Part shown: piece by piece, positions 1-8,206 of the stretch
Position numbering within the stretch: the stretch's first letter is position 1
How the letters are laid out: each line of letters opens with the position of its first letter
From: Acidimicrobiaceae bacterium
Lineage (GTDB): Bacteria; Actinomycetota; Acidimicrobiia; Acidimicrobiales; UBA8592
Length of the DNA stretch: 38,875 bases
Reading direction: 5' to 3'
Assembly (NCBI GenBank): GCA_002712325.1
Contig: PATH01000011.1
Span: forward strand, 2,094 to 40,968
Position numbers and translations under genes: made by a program
Notes under the pieces: generated by a model
Told to the model about the DNA's origin: nothing
What the model saw: only the letters and a program-made list of their open reading frames with translations
Database searches by the model: none

Positions 1-561
1 CTCTCGACGGAACTGAGCTAGCTCGTTTCGGGCACCATTAAAATGATTTTTCTCAGCAATTTTAGCAACAACCATCCGTAACTCATCTTCATCTATCCCA
101 TACTTCTTTGCATAAGCTGGGAGAACAAGACTGTACATTGCCGCCGCAGTTAGAGTTCGATTTGTTCCAGCTGTCGGCATTGGGAAGGCATTCAAACCTT
201 GGTACCCGCTGTCCTTGACCTTTTCCACACCTACAGCCATTGCCGTATCATAAGCTCCACTGGCTACTGCATAGCATGCTTGTCTGAGAGCTTCCGACCC
301 TGTTGCACAGTAGTTTTCAACTCTGGTAACTGGTTTACCGTGAAGTTTCATTGGCATAGATAGTGTCAATCCACTCATACCACTTTGAGCAGTACCTACC
401 CAGTACGCATCGATGTCCTCAGCGGTCAGTTCTACTGCTTGCAAAGTTTGCGTCGTCGCATCTATCAATAAGTCATCAGCACTTTTATCCCAGTGTTCTT
501 TAAAAGGGGTACAGCCTATTGAGATAATGGCAACCTTATCTTTGATCCCATTCGATGCCAT
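1..561 (-). CDS. SCP-x / lipid-transfer-type thiolase (acetyl-CoA acetyltransferase-like), N-terminal 187 residues, cut by window edge
   Basis: The open frame runs from ATG at 561 to base 1 without a stop, so the C-terminal half lies outside the window. The visible part has the thiolase-fold N-terminus and the nucleophile region ENYCATGSEA, with Cys85 as the expected acyl-accepting cysteine. The sequence style (VAIISIGCTPF at the start, MPTAGTNRT, YAKKYG) is that of SCP-x or lipid-transfer thiolases, which cleave or condense 3-oxoacyl-CoA. An AAGGA ribosome site lies just upstream, inside the end of the preceding HMG-CoA-synthase-like gene, and only 2 bases separate the genes, so they are co-transcribed and perhaps translationally coupled. 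The pairing with a DUF35-bearing partner fits a multi-subunit thiolase. The substrate cannot be read from the sequence. Confidence 0.85.
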   Translation of the reverse strand, partial: MASNGIKDKVAIISIGCTPFKEHWDKSADDLLIDATTQTLQAVELTAEDIDAYWVGTAQSGMSGLTLSMPMKLHGKPVTRVENYCATGSEALRQACYAVASGAYDTAMAVGVEKVKDSGYQGLNAFPMPTAGTNRTLTAAAMYSLVLPAYAKKYGIDEDELRMVVAKIAEKNHFNGARNELAQFRRE

Positions 562-563
562 AG

Positions 564-2012
564 TTATTCCTTTGTAGATCGTAACGGACGGACTTTCCAA
601 AAGTAATTATGGATCCCGTCTGCGGTAAATAATTTCCGAAAAGTAGGTTCTACGCTCATCCCTATCTCTACTTCATTTGCTCCTACATCGGTTATTTCTA
701 TTGGTATTCGTCCTCCATTATCAAAGTCCACCACAGCAAATACCACTGGTGGGTTCTGTGAGTAAACTAGGTGGTCAACGGTAAATGTGGTGACAGTACC
801 GATGGAGGAAGCCATTGTCTGGGTTAACATAGCATCGCTGTTATCATTTTCATCGATTGATAGGCGTGACGGGGGCATATGAATAAGTCCCGATTGGTCG
901 CCACGTGATGCAACAAAGCCATGCTTCCAGCTTGATTCTCTTTTTGAAGCAGACGCAGAGATCCGAGAGGGTGCGGGTCGATTCGGTGGTTGAACAGGTA
1001 GCATTTCTCGCCACTGAAGAAATTTCCCATAGGAAACATCAGATCGGTTTTCGATTTGGTCTTCAATTGGATTCACAACTTTATTGTCACTTGTAACTTC
1101 AAAGATCAGTATCTCAACACCATCGTTGAAAGAACATAAGGCTACATTTTGCCCTACCTCGGCATGTTCCAATGCAGAAAGGAGAAGCAAGCCTGCTTCG
1201 GCGGCACCCGCGTTTCCAATGCTTGAAGCAACATTATCTTGGAAACTTTCAGCAGTGATAACTTTAGTAGCTTGACGTTTCACTCTTTCATTTTGGCCAG
1301 ACAAAATTACAGTACTCACATCGCTTTCTTGGAGACTGCTATTCGCTAAAGCTTGAGTCCATGCTTCCTTAATCAATGGAAGGTAGGCATCTTCTACGAA
1401 ACGCGACTCCCATTGCTTTGCTACTTTTTCTCGAGGGTTACGCCACCTATCTATGAATTCCAATGTTTCGGAAGACCCGCCAAGATACCTAGCCAGTAGC
1501 TGGTCATCATTTGCATCACCGATCAGGAAAGCAACTGCTGCATCACCACCTAGACCTTCGTCAGGGCTTGATGGCAAACCTCCACGTATATCTGCTTGAA
1601 CGAGCAACACAGTTTGATTTGAAGTTAGCGCTGTTTTCATAGCACCAATTCCTGATTTCAAAGCTCCATTAAAGTCATATGCTGAGATAGTTTTGGGTAA
1701 TTGAAGTGCAGAATGAATCACGTTTGCGTTTGTCTTTTCCAAATAAGGTGGTTCTGAGGTCGTAAACCACAATGCTTCAGGTTTAGCATCCCCCCCTGCA
1801 GAAACAATCATTCGGGCAGCTTCGAAACCCATTGTGACTGTATCCTCATCATGTGCTGCTACTGATCGAGTACCAGATGCACTGCCCGTGCCGAAAAAAT
1901 CAGTTATATCTGTTCGCTTCAATCGGTAGTGCGGTATATAGGCTGCACTTTTGACAATTCCTCTCACGCTCTTATTGTAGTGATTTTTGTGCAACGTGAG
2001 TGATGGTCGCAA
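564..2012 (-). CDS. HMG-CoA-synthase-like thiolase-fold protein fused to a C-terminal DUF35/OB-fold domain
   Basis: The frame is 482 residues from a TTG at 2012; a GTG at 1967 (residue 16, giving a start like VRGIVKSAAYIPHYRL) matches the usual family N-terminus better. Neither start has a clear ribosome site. Residues about 18-310 resemble the HMG-CoA synthase/KAS III fold (AYIPHYRL, DFNGALKSG, GGDAAVAFLIGD). About 355-480 resemble DUF35, a rubredoxin-like knuckle followed by an OB fold. Two key features are missing: the position of the nucleophilic Cys is Leu118, and the DUF35 zinc knuckle near residue 370 has no cysteines. It is therefore probably not an independent HMG-CoA synthase, but a scaffold or acyl-CoA-binding partner of the thiolase 2 bases downstream. 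The Rieske oxygenase gene lies 11 bases upstream. Confidence 0.75.
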   Translation of the reverse strand: MRPSLTLHKNHYNKSVRGIVKSAAYIPHYRLKRTDITDFFGTGSASGTRSVAAHDEDTVTMGFEAARMIVSAGGDAKPEALWFTTSEPPYLEKTNANVIHSALQLPKTISAYDFNGALKSGIGAMKTALTSNQTVLLVQADIRGGLPSSPDEGLGGDAAVAFLIGDANDDQLLARYLGGSSETLEFIDRWRNPREKVAKQWESRFVEDAYLPLIKEAWTQALANSSLQESDVSTVILSGQNERVKRQATKVITAESFQDNVASSIGNAGAAEAGLLLLSALEHAEVGQNVALCSFNDGVEILIFEVTSDNKVVNPIEDQIENRSDVSYGKFLQWREMLPVQPPNRPAPSRISASASKRESSWKHGFVASRGDQSGLIHMPPSRLSIDENDNSDAMLTQTMASSIGTVTTFTVDHLVYSQNPPVVFAVVDFDNGGRIPIEITDVGANEVEIGMSVEPTFRKLFTADGIHNYFWKVRPLRSTKE

Positions 2013-2023
2013 CGTTCAAGAGT

Positions 2024-3211
2024 CTAACCGACACCTTTTTTATATAGCAAGAGAAGGTCTTCGTCGCTTTGCGCTTCTAAAAGAGCATCCGTCCACCGGT
2101 GAAATCTCTGTCCACCTTCTTCGTTTCGGCCAAAATAAAAGTGAGATTTTGCTCCAGTTTTAACTGTTTTTTGGATCCTGTTTCCTGTGAAATAGTCTTC
2201 TTCCGCTACTACATAACGGAGAAATTCCATTGTTCTAGCAATTTCTTCTTTTTGCTCAGAGTTAGGCTCAAAGGTAGCAAGGAAATTCTGATGGGTTACC
2301 GATGTGTCGGGGTCAGCTCCGGGAAATAGTTGCGAAATCATGTAGATGTGCCCACCAGCTTCAAAGGAAGCGATTGAGATATGGGGAAAGATTGTCCATA
2401 CTCCACTCACTAATTTTGTATGAGACCATTCTTCTTCAGGAATATCAACTAGGTCTAGCAATCTGTGGTCAGGTGCTTGTACTCGTTGATGGGGACCCCA
2501 ATTATCAAAAATAGATTTGTTGTTATATTCAGGGCCGAAGGTATTTTTATGAAGTATTGGCAAGTGATAAAAATCAAGATATCCATCGTATGCAACTTTC
2601 CAGTTTGGGCCTTCAATTGTTTGTTGCCCGACTAGATGGCAGTTAGCAAGGTCATGACTCTCTAAATACTCGTCATATCCAGCTAAAAATTCGTTCAAGT
2701 GCAAATCTGTCTTTGGAGTAATGGAGCCCCAAATAATCCCTACCCTCTCCTCAACATTTAATGGCGTTAAGCCAAGGCAAGAAGTATCGACTTCACCAAA
2801 TTCTTTCTCGTCAAGTATTGCGACCAGATCTCCTGCCAAGTTATATGTCCATGCGTGATATGGGCATGCAAAGCTTCTTGCACGGCCTTTTCCTTCGTCT
2901 AGTATTTGTGCCCCTCTGTGGCTACACATATTGACGAAGCCTCCTACACTTCCATCTCTGTCTCTGACGAGGATTAAGGGAACACCGCAAACTTCCATCG
3001 CTTTATAATCACCGGGCTTTTGCAGCTCGCATGAGAATCCTAAAACCAGAGGAACTCGTCCGAAAATTAATTCCATTTCAGCTTTCCAACGTTCCTCATT
3101 GAAATAGTTTTGTACAGGTATTTCTACTACCGTTTCAGCAAGTGGTACGGTTCCATTCACAGCATGATGTATATGACCTCGTGCTAGTTCAATTAACTTC
3201 TCTCTCGACAT
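2024..3211 (-). CDS. Rieske [2Fe-2S] aromatic-ring-hydroxylating oxygenase, alpha subunit
   Basis: This 395-residue protein has both domains of a ring-hydroxylating oxygenase alpha subunit. The Rieske cluster ligands are C96-x-H98 (MCSHRG) and C116-x2-H119 (CPYHAW). The C-terminal catalytic domain has the mononuclear iron site in YLDFYHLPILH, with H216 and H221 as ligands, D213 as the bridging aspartate, and probably D339 (VAEEDYF) as the carboxylate ligand. It would use electrons from a ferredoxin or reductase, not encoded here, to hydroxylate an aromatic or steroid-like substrate with O2. The ATG start at 3211 has a strong GGAGGGG site. The stop codon is TAG, showing that TAG terminates translation in this genome. 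It lies upstream of the HMGCS-like and thiolase genes, probably in one operon. Confidence 0.9.
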   Translation of the reverse strand: MSREKLIELARGHIHHAVNGTVPLAETVVEIPVQNYFNEERWKAEMELIFGRVPLVLGFSCELQKPGDYKAMEVCGVPLILVRDRDGSVGGFVNMCSHRGAQILDEGKGRARSFACPYHAWTYNLAGDLVAILDEKEFGEVDTSCLGLTPLNVEERVGIIWGSITPKTDLHLNEFLAGYDEYLESHDLANCHLVGQQTIEGPNWKVAYDGYLDFYHLPILHKNTFGPEYNNKSIFDNWGPHQRVQAPDHRLLDLVDIPEEEWSHTKLVSGVWTIFPHISIASFEAGGHIYMISQLFPGADPDTSVTHQNFLATFEPNSEQKEEIARTMEFLRYVVAEEDYFTGNRIQKTVKTGAKSHFYFGRNEEGGQRFHRWTDALLEAQSDEDLLLLYKKGVG

Positions 3212-3278
3212 TTCCCCTCCGGTCTACATATAGTTTTGCATGAAATAGGTGCCTGTGTCATTTCGGATAAATATTACC

Positions 3279-3986
3279 TTAATCTCTGCATTTTCCGCTT
3301 GAAACCCCAGATAGATCGTATCCTTCCGCGACTTTAACAAACTCTGAGCTTGAGATGCCGTAAGAAATCTCATTTTGGATAGTTGATCTTGAAAATATCA
3401 ATCCGACCACCTGTCCTTTTGCATTAATTATCGGCCCTCCTGAGTCTCCTGCAGTTACGTCAGCCGATAACTCCAAACCAGACCGAGTATGCTTGCCCTC
3501 GCCATAAATATCTGCGATCACAATGTTGAGCAGTCTCAAAACCGTAACAGGGATATTCTCTACAAATCCCTGACCCCCGACCAGAATGGAGCCCCTTTGA
3601 TTTTCTTTGGGTTCTGCGACTTGAAGAGGAGTTATTGTAATATCAGGACTTTTCAAAAGTGCTAAATCAGTTTCGAAGTCAGCTTTGATCGGATACGTAG
3701 TACTTCTATTCCCATTGAAATCAATCACCTCTATCTTCTCAATTCCCGCTATGACATGAGCGTTCGTCAGAATCCCCTCCTCAATAAGAACTCCCGTGCC
3801 AAAAGAGCTTTTCCCACATGCTAGACCTTCGACTATGAACACAGAGTTTCGAGCTTCATTTAGGACCTGATCCGGAACAGGCATCTCTTGACGTCCACAG
3901 CTCAAGGAGATCAAGATTAGACATATCAATGCCGATTTCACTGGAGCTTGCTTGAACATATCTAAAACAGTAGCCCCACTTAACAT
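3279..3986 (-). CDS. Secreted or lipid-anchored trypsin-like (S1 family) serine protease
   Basis: This 235-residue protein has an N-terminal hydrophobic signal (about residues 18-29) ending in LISLSC30. That is an imperfect lipobox, so it may be a lipoprotein or simply secreted. The chymotrypsin-fold catalytic triad is visible: His77 in TNAHVI, Asp107 in TDLALL, and Ser182 in GDSGGP. No PDZ domain follows, so it is shorter than HtrA/DegP. A second in-frame ATG at 3959 (MFKQAPVK) gives a more typical signal peptide; neither ATG has a convincing ribosome site. It is divergent from the RarD-like gene and lies 67 bases upstream of the Rieske gene. Its target is unknown; periplasmic or cell-surface proteolysis is inferred. 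Confidence 0.85.
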   Translation of the reverse strand: MLSGATVLDMFKQAPVKSALICLILISLSCGRQEMPVPDQVLNEARNSVFIVEGLACGKSSFGTGVLIEEGILTNAHVIAGIEKIEVIDFNGNRSTTYPIKADFETDLALLKSPDITITPLQVAEPKENQRGSILVGGQGFVENIPVTVLRLLNIVIADIYGEGKHTRSGLELSADVTAGDSGGPIINAKGQVVGLIFSRSTIQNEISYGISSSEFVKVAEGYDLSGVSSGKCRD

Positions 3987-3988
3987 AT

Positions 3989-3998
3989 TAAGCGCTTA
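3989..3998. promoter_or_regulatory. Palindrome in the divergent intergenic region between the protease and the transporter genes
   Basis: The 10-base sequence TAAGCGCTTA is a perfect palindrome, 2 bases upstream of the protease ATG at 3986 and 50 bases upstream of the transporter ATG. It could be a small operator serving both divergent genes, but a 10-base palindrome can also arise by chance. No clear -10/-35 pair was identified on either strand. Confidence 0.2.
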
Positions 3999-4048
3999 GG
4001 ATGAAGTCTTGGTTGGGCTAAAGAACTGTTACGTAAGGTAGGAAGAGA

Positions 4049-4939
4049 ATGACAGACCAAGAGATTCGAGGGGTCTGGATAGGGCTGAGTGGGTACATAC
4101 TTTGGGGGCTGTCCCCTATCTTTTGGAAAGCCTTGAATCAGGTTGAAGCTATGGACATCGTTTCCTGGCGTGTGATCTGCACATTTATCTTTGTCGTAAC
4201 CTGCAACTCACTACTTCGCTTAACAAGGCGGGGGAAAGTGGATCATTTACCTTTTTCCCGTAATAAGCTATCAGTCCTTGGAGGGGGTCTAATTGGGCTT
4301 AATTGGGCGATATTTGTTTGGGCAGTTGAATCAGAACGTGTGGTTGAAGCCTCATTAGGCTATTTCATGAATCCTTTAATGAATGTTTTTCTTGGTGTCG
4401 TCTTCCTTGGCGAAGCACTCAGGAAAGCGCAATGGCTTTCTGTAACTTTCGCTGCTGCAGGTGTGCTATGGCTTACAGTTACACTTAACGCCTTTCCTTG
4501 GGTATCTCTAACGTTAGCAATATCATTTGCGCTCTACGGTCTGATAAGGAAGGTCGCTCCAGCCAGTCCTCTCCAAGGGTTAAGAGTTGAGACTTCCGTC
4601 CTGCTAATCCCTGCAGTCGTTTTCGTTCTACTACGAGGTAACGCTGAAGAGAATCTAACGAGCGATACGACTACTGTAATCCTGATCTTGCTGTCTGGCA
4701 TGGTAACAGGCATTCCTCTACTGCTCTTTGCTTCTTCAGCTAAACGCATTCCCCTAAGTATCCTCGGAATATTGCAGTACATTACCCCTACAATCCAATT
4801 TCTACTTGGCGTTTTCGCATACAACGAAACCTTTGACGCTAACCGATTGATTGGGTACTCAATAATTTGGTCAGGTTTGGTTATCTTTGCACTAGATAGT
4901 TTTCGATTTACTTCTAAAGAGTCTGGGCAAAAGACATGA
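4049..4939 (+). CDS. rarD: EamA/DMT-family transporter, RarD-like
   Basis: This 296-residue integral membrane protein starts with residues typical of RarD (GVWIGLSGYILWGLSPIFWKAL) and has the EamA pattern of about ten hydrophobic helices in two five-helix halves. Family members export small metabolites; the RarD substrate is not established. A good ribosome site (AGGAAGAG) precedes the ATG at 4049. It is transcribed divergently from the serine protease and followed after 94 bases by the small exported protein. The length is normal for the family. RarD family membership is fairly clear; the substrate is unknown. Confidence 0.85.
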   Translation: MTDQEIRGVWIGLSGYILWGLSPIFWKALNQVEAMDIVSWRVICTFIFVVTCNSLLRLTRRGKVDHLPFSRNKLSVLGGGLIGLNWAIFVWAVESERVVEASLGYFMNPLMNVFLGVVFLGEALRKAQWLSVTFAAAGVLWLTVTLNAFPWVSLTLAISFALYGLIRKVAPASPLQGLRVETSVLLIPAVVFVLLRGNAEENLTSDTTTVILILLSGMVTGIPLLLFASSAKRIPLSILGILQYITPTIQFLLGVFAYNETFDANRLIGYSIIWSGLVIFALDSFRFTSKESGQKT

Positions 4940-5033
4940 ATGGAATTTTCTTAACTAATTCTTACTGTTCTTTAAAGATCCCTTTACTAATATTAGGAAT
5001 AATAAAGTCCAATCCAAGTGAAAGGACGGTCAG

Positions 5034-5543
5034 ATGACCATTAGAAATTTACGAAAGAATTTACTGGTAGCGATAGTCTCTTCTTCGTTATTAGCGGGAG
5101 TTGTCATTGCGATACCATTTGTCGCTAATGCAATGAACGGATCTACGGAAAAGGTGATGCTGTTAGAGGATACTGATGCTGCTACAGAAGATAAACAACG
5201 TAGCGATGTGAAGAGCGAAATGAAACAAGAGAGAGGCAAAGTACGCCATTTCCTTGGATCTGTAATGGAAAGCCTCGGAATAGAAAAAGCTGACATCGAA
5301 ACAGGAATACGCAACGGATCAACTCTCGGCGAAGTCGCAGAATCTAAGGGCATTTCAAATGAGGATCTCGCCTCAGCGATTACTTCGATAATGACAGAGA
5401 AATTAAATGAAGCAGTAGCCGAGGGTAAAATCACCGCCGATGAAGCTCTTGCGAAAGCTGACAACATTCAAGAACGAGCTCAACAACTGATAAATAAACC
5501 CCTTGACCAGAAACCTGGTAAAGGCCACAACCACAGAGGTTAA
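5034..5543 (+). CDS. Small exported helical protein of unknown function
   Basis: This 169-residue protein has basic residues, a hydrophobic segment (about 9-30) and a likely signal-peptidase site after ANA (residues 31-33). The mature part is charged and helical. Residues about 75-150 (GSTLGEVAESKGIS, then KLNEAVAEGKITADEALAKAD) resemble the helical repeats of actinobacterial exported proteins in which a LysM-like or DUF2680-like phrase, (S)KGIS.EDL...A.EGKIT..EA, recurs. The C-terminus is basic and His-containing (GKGHNHRG), possibly metal-binding. An AAAGGA ribosome site precedes the ATG, and a strong terminator follows at 5591-5630, so it is probably a one-gene transcript. The fold similarity is by eye only and no function is assigned. 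Confidence 0.7.
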   Translation: MTIRNLRKNLLVAIVSSSLLAGVVIAIPFVANAMNGSTEKVMLLEDTDAATEDKQRSDVKSEMKQERGKVRHFLGSVMESLGIEKADIETGIRNGSTLGEVAESKGISNEDLASAITSIMTEKLNEAVAEGKITADEALAKADNIQERAQQLINKPLDQKPGKGHNHRG

Positions 5544-5590
5544 GGAGGTCATCTACCCCTCTCTGTAGCCTTACCCCTCAAGCTACGAAC

Positions 5591-5630
5591 TCCTGCCGGC
5601 TGGTTAATCTAGCCGGCAGGAATACTTTTT
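5591..5630 (+). terminator. Rho-independent terminator
   Basis: A perfect 11-bp inverted repeat (TCCTGCCGGCT at 5591-5601 and AGCCGGCAGGA at 5611-5621) encloses a 9-base loop and is followed by a T run at 5626-5630. It lies 48 bases after the exported-protein stop codon and ends that transcript before the MDR gene. The stem is also stable on the other strand, but the T run favours plus-strand termination. Confidence 0.85.
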
Positions 5631-5704
5631 GCAGTTATAAGGAAGTCGAAAACTTAGATGCACTTATTTCATCTATCGTGATTGTCTGCACTACTCTTAA
5701 ATCC

Positions 5705-6679
5705 ATGCGTGCTTGGCAAGTATCCCAGCTGGGGAACCCTATTGATGTGCTGGAACTTAATGAAGTAGAAGAGATCTCTGATCCAATCGAAGGTCACGTT
5801 CAAGTTTCGATACAATCCGTTGGTATTTCCTTTCCTGATGTTCTTCAATGCAGAGGCGAATACCAGATAAAGCCAACGTTGCCTTGGACCCCTGGTGGTG
5901 AAAGCGCAGGTACTGTTACCAAAATTGGTGAAGGTGTTAGCGATATTGCGCTAGGAGATAGAGTAATGATGCTTGGAGGTGGCTTAATTGAACGAGTAAA
6001 TGTCCGAAGCACGGGAGTGTGGAAAATCCCTGACAATTTTGCTTACGAGAAAGCTGCAGCTGTTCCTGTGAATTATGGAACGACATGGTTCGCGCTTCAC
6101 CAAAGAGGAAATATACAATCTGGAGAAACTTTATTGGTCACTGGCGCTGCAGGCGGCACAGGATCTGCTGCAATACAATTAGGCAAAGCTGCGGGAGCTA
6201 ATGTAATTGCCGTTGCTGGTGGAACTGAAAAGACTGAGCAAGCAAAATTTCTTGGGGCAGACCATGTTATAGACCACCAAATAAATAGTAACTGGGTCGA
6301 CGAAGTTCGTGAATTTAGCAACGGCGGAGTTGACGTTGCATATGACCCCGTTGGAGGGGATACCACTCACCAAGTACGTAGGTGCATGGCTTGGGATGGC
6401 CGACTCCTTATTATCGGGTTTGTCGCTGGGATACCAGACTTACCTGCTAACCACATGCTCCTCAAAAACTACAGCGTCGTTGGTGTCCATTGGGGGGCTT
6501 CCTTAGGAAGAGACCCACAATCATTAAACGAACAAATGCATTCAGTCATAGCACTTGCAGAAAAGGGATTTGTCGATCCGTTGATCTTCCAACCATATGA
6601 ATTTGAAAACGGAGCGTTGGCGGTGCAGGATTTAGCTGATCGAAAAACCTGGGGGAAGGTTATAGTTCGTGTCGGGTGA
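5705..6679 (+). CDS. NADPH:quinone oxidoreductase-like MDR-family reductase
   Basis: Starting at the ATG at 5705 (MRAWQVSQLG, the usual family start), this is a 324-residue zinc-independent medium-chain reductase. A GTG at 5678 gives nine extra residues that look unlike the family. The N-terminal GroES-like domain carries the PGGESAGTV phrase (about 63-71). The Rossmann domain has the NADP-binding motif TGAAGGTGSAA (146-156), followed by AVAGG and DHVIDH. No structural- or catalytic-zinc cysteine cluster is visible, as expected for quinone-oxidoreductase or enoyl-reductase members. No ribosome site precedes either start, so the mRNA may be leaderless. It overlaps the following enoyl-CoA hydratase gene by 11 bases, suggesting a role in acyl-CoA metabolism. 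Confidence 0.85.
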   Translation: MRAWQVSQLGNPIDVLELNEVEEISDPIEGHVQVSIQSVGISFPDVLQCRGEYQIKPTLPWTPGGESAGTVTKIGEGVSDIALGDRVMMLGGGLIERVNVRSTGVWKIPDNFAYEKAAAVPVNYGTTWFALHQRGNIQSGETLLVTGAAGGTGSAAIQLGKAAGANVIAVAGGTEKTEQAKFLGADHVIDHQINSNWVDEVREFSNGGVDVAYDPVGGDTTHQVRRCMAWDGRLLIIGFVAGIPDLPANHMLLKNYSVVGVHWGASLGRDPQSLNEQMHSVIALAEKGFVDPLIFQPYEFENGALAVQDLADRKTWGKVIVRVG

Positions 6680-7547
6680 TATTCCTGACAACTTTAATCA
6701 TCTTCGCGTACATCGCGAAGGAAGAGTCTTGAATGTTGAGATAGATAACCCCCCTATCAATCTAATAACTATTCCTCTTCTCCTTGACTTCATCAATCTA
6801 ACAAAATGGGCGCAAGACGATGGAGAAAGCACTGTTCTCGTCCTAAGAAGTAGCGTTGAAGGTTTCTTTATCGCTCACTTTGATGTTGAAGCACTTCTTT
6901 CAATGGATTCAGGTGAGAATAACGCCAGTGGTTCAATAACTTCCTTTGACGAATTATGCCTTCGGTTTCAGAAGATGAATAAGGTAACTATCTGCGTAAT
7001 TGAAGGAAGAGTCGGCGGAGGGGGAAGCGAAATAGCTATGTCATGCGATCTCAGGTTTGCTGCTTCTGAAACAGCTATTATGAACCAAATGGAGGTTCCG
7101 ATTGGAATAATTCCAGGTGGAGGTGGAACACAACGGTTACCGGCCCTAGTCGGGTACCCCCGAGCCTTAGAATTGATCATCGGAGGGCTTGATTTGGATG
7201 CAACTACTGGAGAGAAGTGGGGTTACTTCAACAGAACTCTGCCCAAACCTGAGCTTGACGTATATGTGCAAAAATTACTCAATCGCATAGCCAGCTTTAA
7301 TCCCGAATCTGTTAGATCTGCGAAAGAGGCACTCCAGGCCACGCAACCCGACTTTGTACCCGGATTAATCACAGAAAATATTCTTTTCAACGACAGAAAT
7401 AATTCCGACTCTGGCAAAAGATTAATGCAACTATTTCTTCAATTGGGTGGCCAAACAAAAAGTCAGGAGAGCAGAATAGAGGAATTCGCTTTAGAGGTTG
7501 CAAAAAATGCACTCGAGCCCGAGAATAACATTTCAGGGGAACCATGA
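6669..7547 (+). CDS. Enoyl-CoA hydratase/isomerase (crotonase superfamily)
   Basis: This 292-residue protein begins at GTG 6669, inside the end of the MDR gene. The crotonase fold is recognisable from DNPPINLI and FFIAHFD (CoA/oxyanion segment), and from the two catalytic glutamates: Glu121 in GGGGSEIAMSCD and Glu142 in MEVPIGIIPGGGGTQRL. Both acids of the hydratases are present, so it is probably an active 2-enoyl-CoA hydratase or a close relative. The C-terminus is a little longer than usual and polar. It overlaps the PlsC-like gene by 4 bases (ATGA), so the three genes form one translationally coupled unit. The acyl-CoA substrate is not identifiable. Confidence 0.88.
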   Translation: MSGDIPDNFNHLRVHREGRVLNVEIDNPPINLITIPLLLDFINLTKWAQDDGESTVLVLRSSVEGFFIAHFDVEALLSMDSGENNASGSITSFDELCLRFQKMNKVTICVIEGRVGGGGSEIAMSCDLRFAASETAIMNQMEVPIGIIPGGGGTQRLPALVGYPRALELIIGGLDLDATTGEKWGYFNRTLPKPELDVYVQKLLNRIASFNPESVRSAKEALQATQPDFVPGLITENILFNDRNNSDSGKRLMQLFLQLGGQTKSQESRIEEFALEVAKNALEPENNISGEP

Positions 7548-8206
7548 TAAAAGACATTGAGGAAATTCGATCTTTTCGAAGAAGCGGAAAATTCATGCAC
7601 ATCTTTTCAAAGATTTTCTCAAAGCACGATTTCCAAACCGAGTTAGACCTCCCTAAATCCTCCCCCATTATCTTCGCAGCGAATCACCGAAGTTTTTTTG
7701 ATGTCATAATTGCGTGGGCATTCTTTTCCTTAAGCGGAGTTAATTGTCATTGCTTCATACGCGCTGACTTGTTCAACAAGCCCCTCATGGGAACATGGTT
7801 GAGGAAAAATGGATGCATCGCAGCATCACGAAGCACAAGAGAAGAAGCTGAACTGCAAGCTATTAAGAAGCTAGAAGCCGGTTATGCAGTTGCAATCATG
7901 CCTGAAGGAAGACTCGTGCCTCCTAATGAAAGACCAGAAGGCGTAGGACAAGGACGCCCAGGTATCTCTCGAATTGCTCGTGCTACGGGAGCCACAATTG
8001 TTCCTGTCGCCATCACCGGAAGCGACATTGTATGGCCAATCGGTAAGGGGTTCCCTATTCCACGTCTGAAGCGTCCAATGATAAAAGTACGCTTTGGAGC
8101 ACCTTTCAACCTTCCATCCGATGATGATATCGATAATGCAAATCTTGTGATGCAAAAGATAAAGAGCCTCTTGGATTCAATGACGAATCCAAAACATAAT
8201 CCCTAG
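7544..8206 (+). CDS. 1-acyl-sn-glycerol-3-phosphate acyltransferase (PlsC-like)
   Basis: This 220-residue protein has the acyltransferase motif I HRSFFD (NHRSFFD, His48 and Asp53) and motif III EGR (MPEGRLVPP, residues 121-123), as in LPLAT enzymes that acylate lysophosphatidate or related lipids at the membrane. FIRADLF...WLRKNG (71-90) is the usual motif II region. The ATG overlaps the stop of the enoyl-CoA hydratase gene. The stop TAG lies in the palindrome CTAG, which also encodes the TAG stop of the convergent aldo/keto reductase gene. Acyl transfer to a glycerophospholipid precursor is the family role; the exact acceptor is inferred. Confidence 0.87.
   Translation: MIKDIEEIRSFRRSGKFMHIFSKIFSKHDFQTELDLPKSSPIIFAANHRSFFDVIIAWAFFSLSGVNCHCFIRADLFNKPLMGTWLRKNGCIAASRSTREEAELQAIKKLEAGYAVAIMPEGRLVPPNERPEGVGQGRPGISRIARATGATIVPVAITGSDIVWPIGKGFPIPRLKRPMIKVRFGAPFNLPSDDDIDNANLVMQKIKSLLDSMTNPKHNP

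Noticed and set aside
4940-5033. Promoter for the small exported protein
   Set aside because: TTACTG and TACTAA are 17 bases apart but the -10 matches only 3 of 6; not strong enough to list as a feature.
7871-8155. Antisense frames within the plsC-like gene
   Set aside because: They are shadows of a conserved acyltransferase and show no recognisable protein motif.
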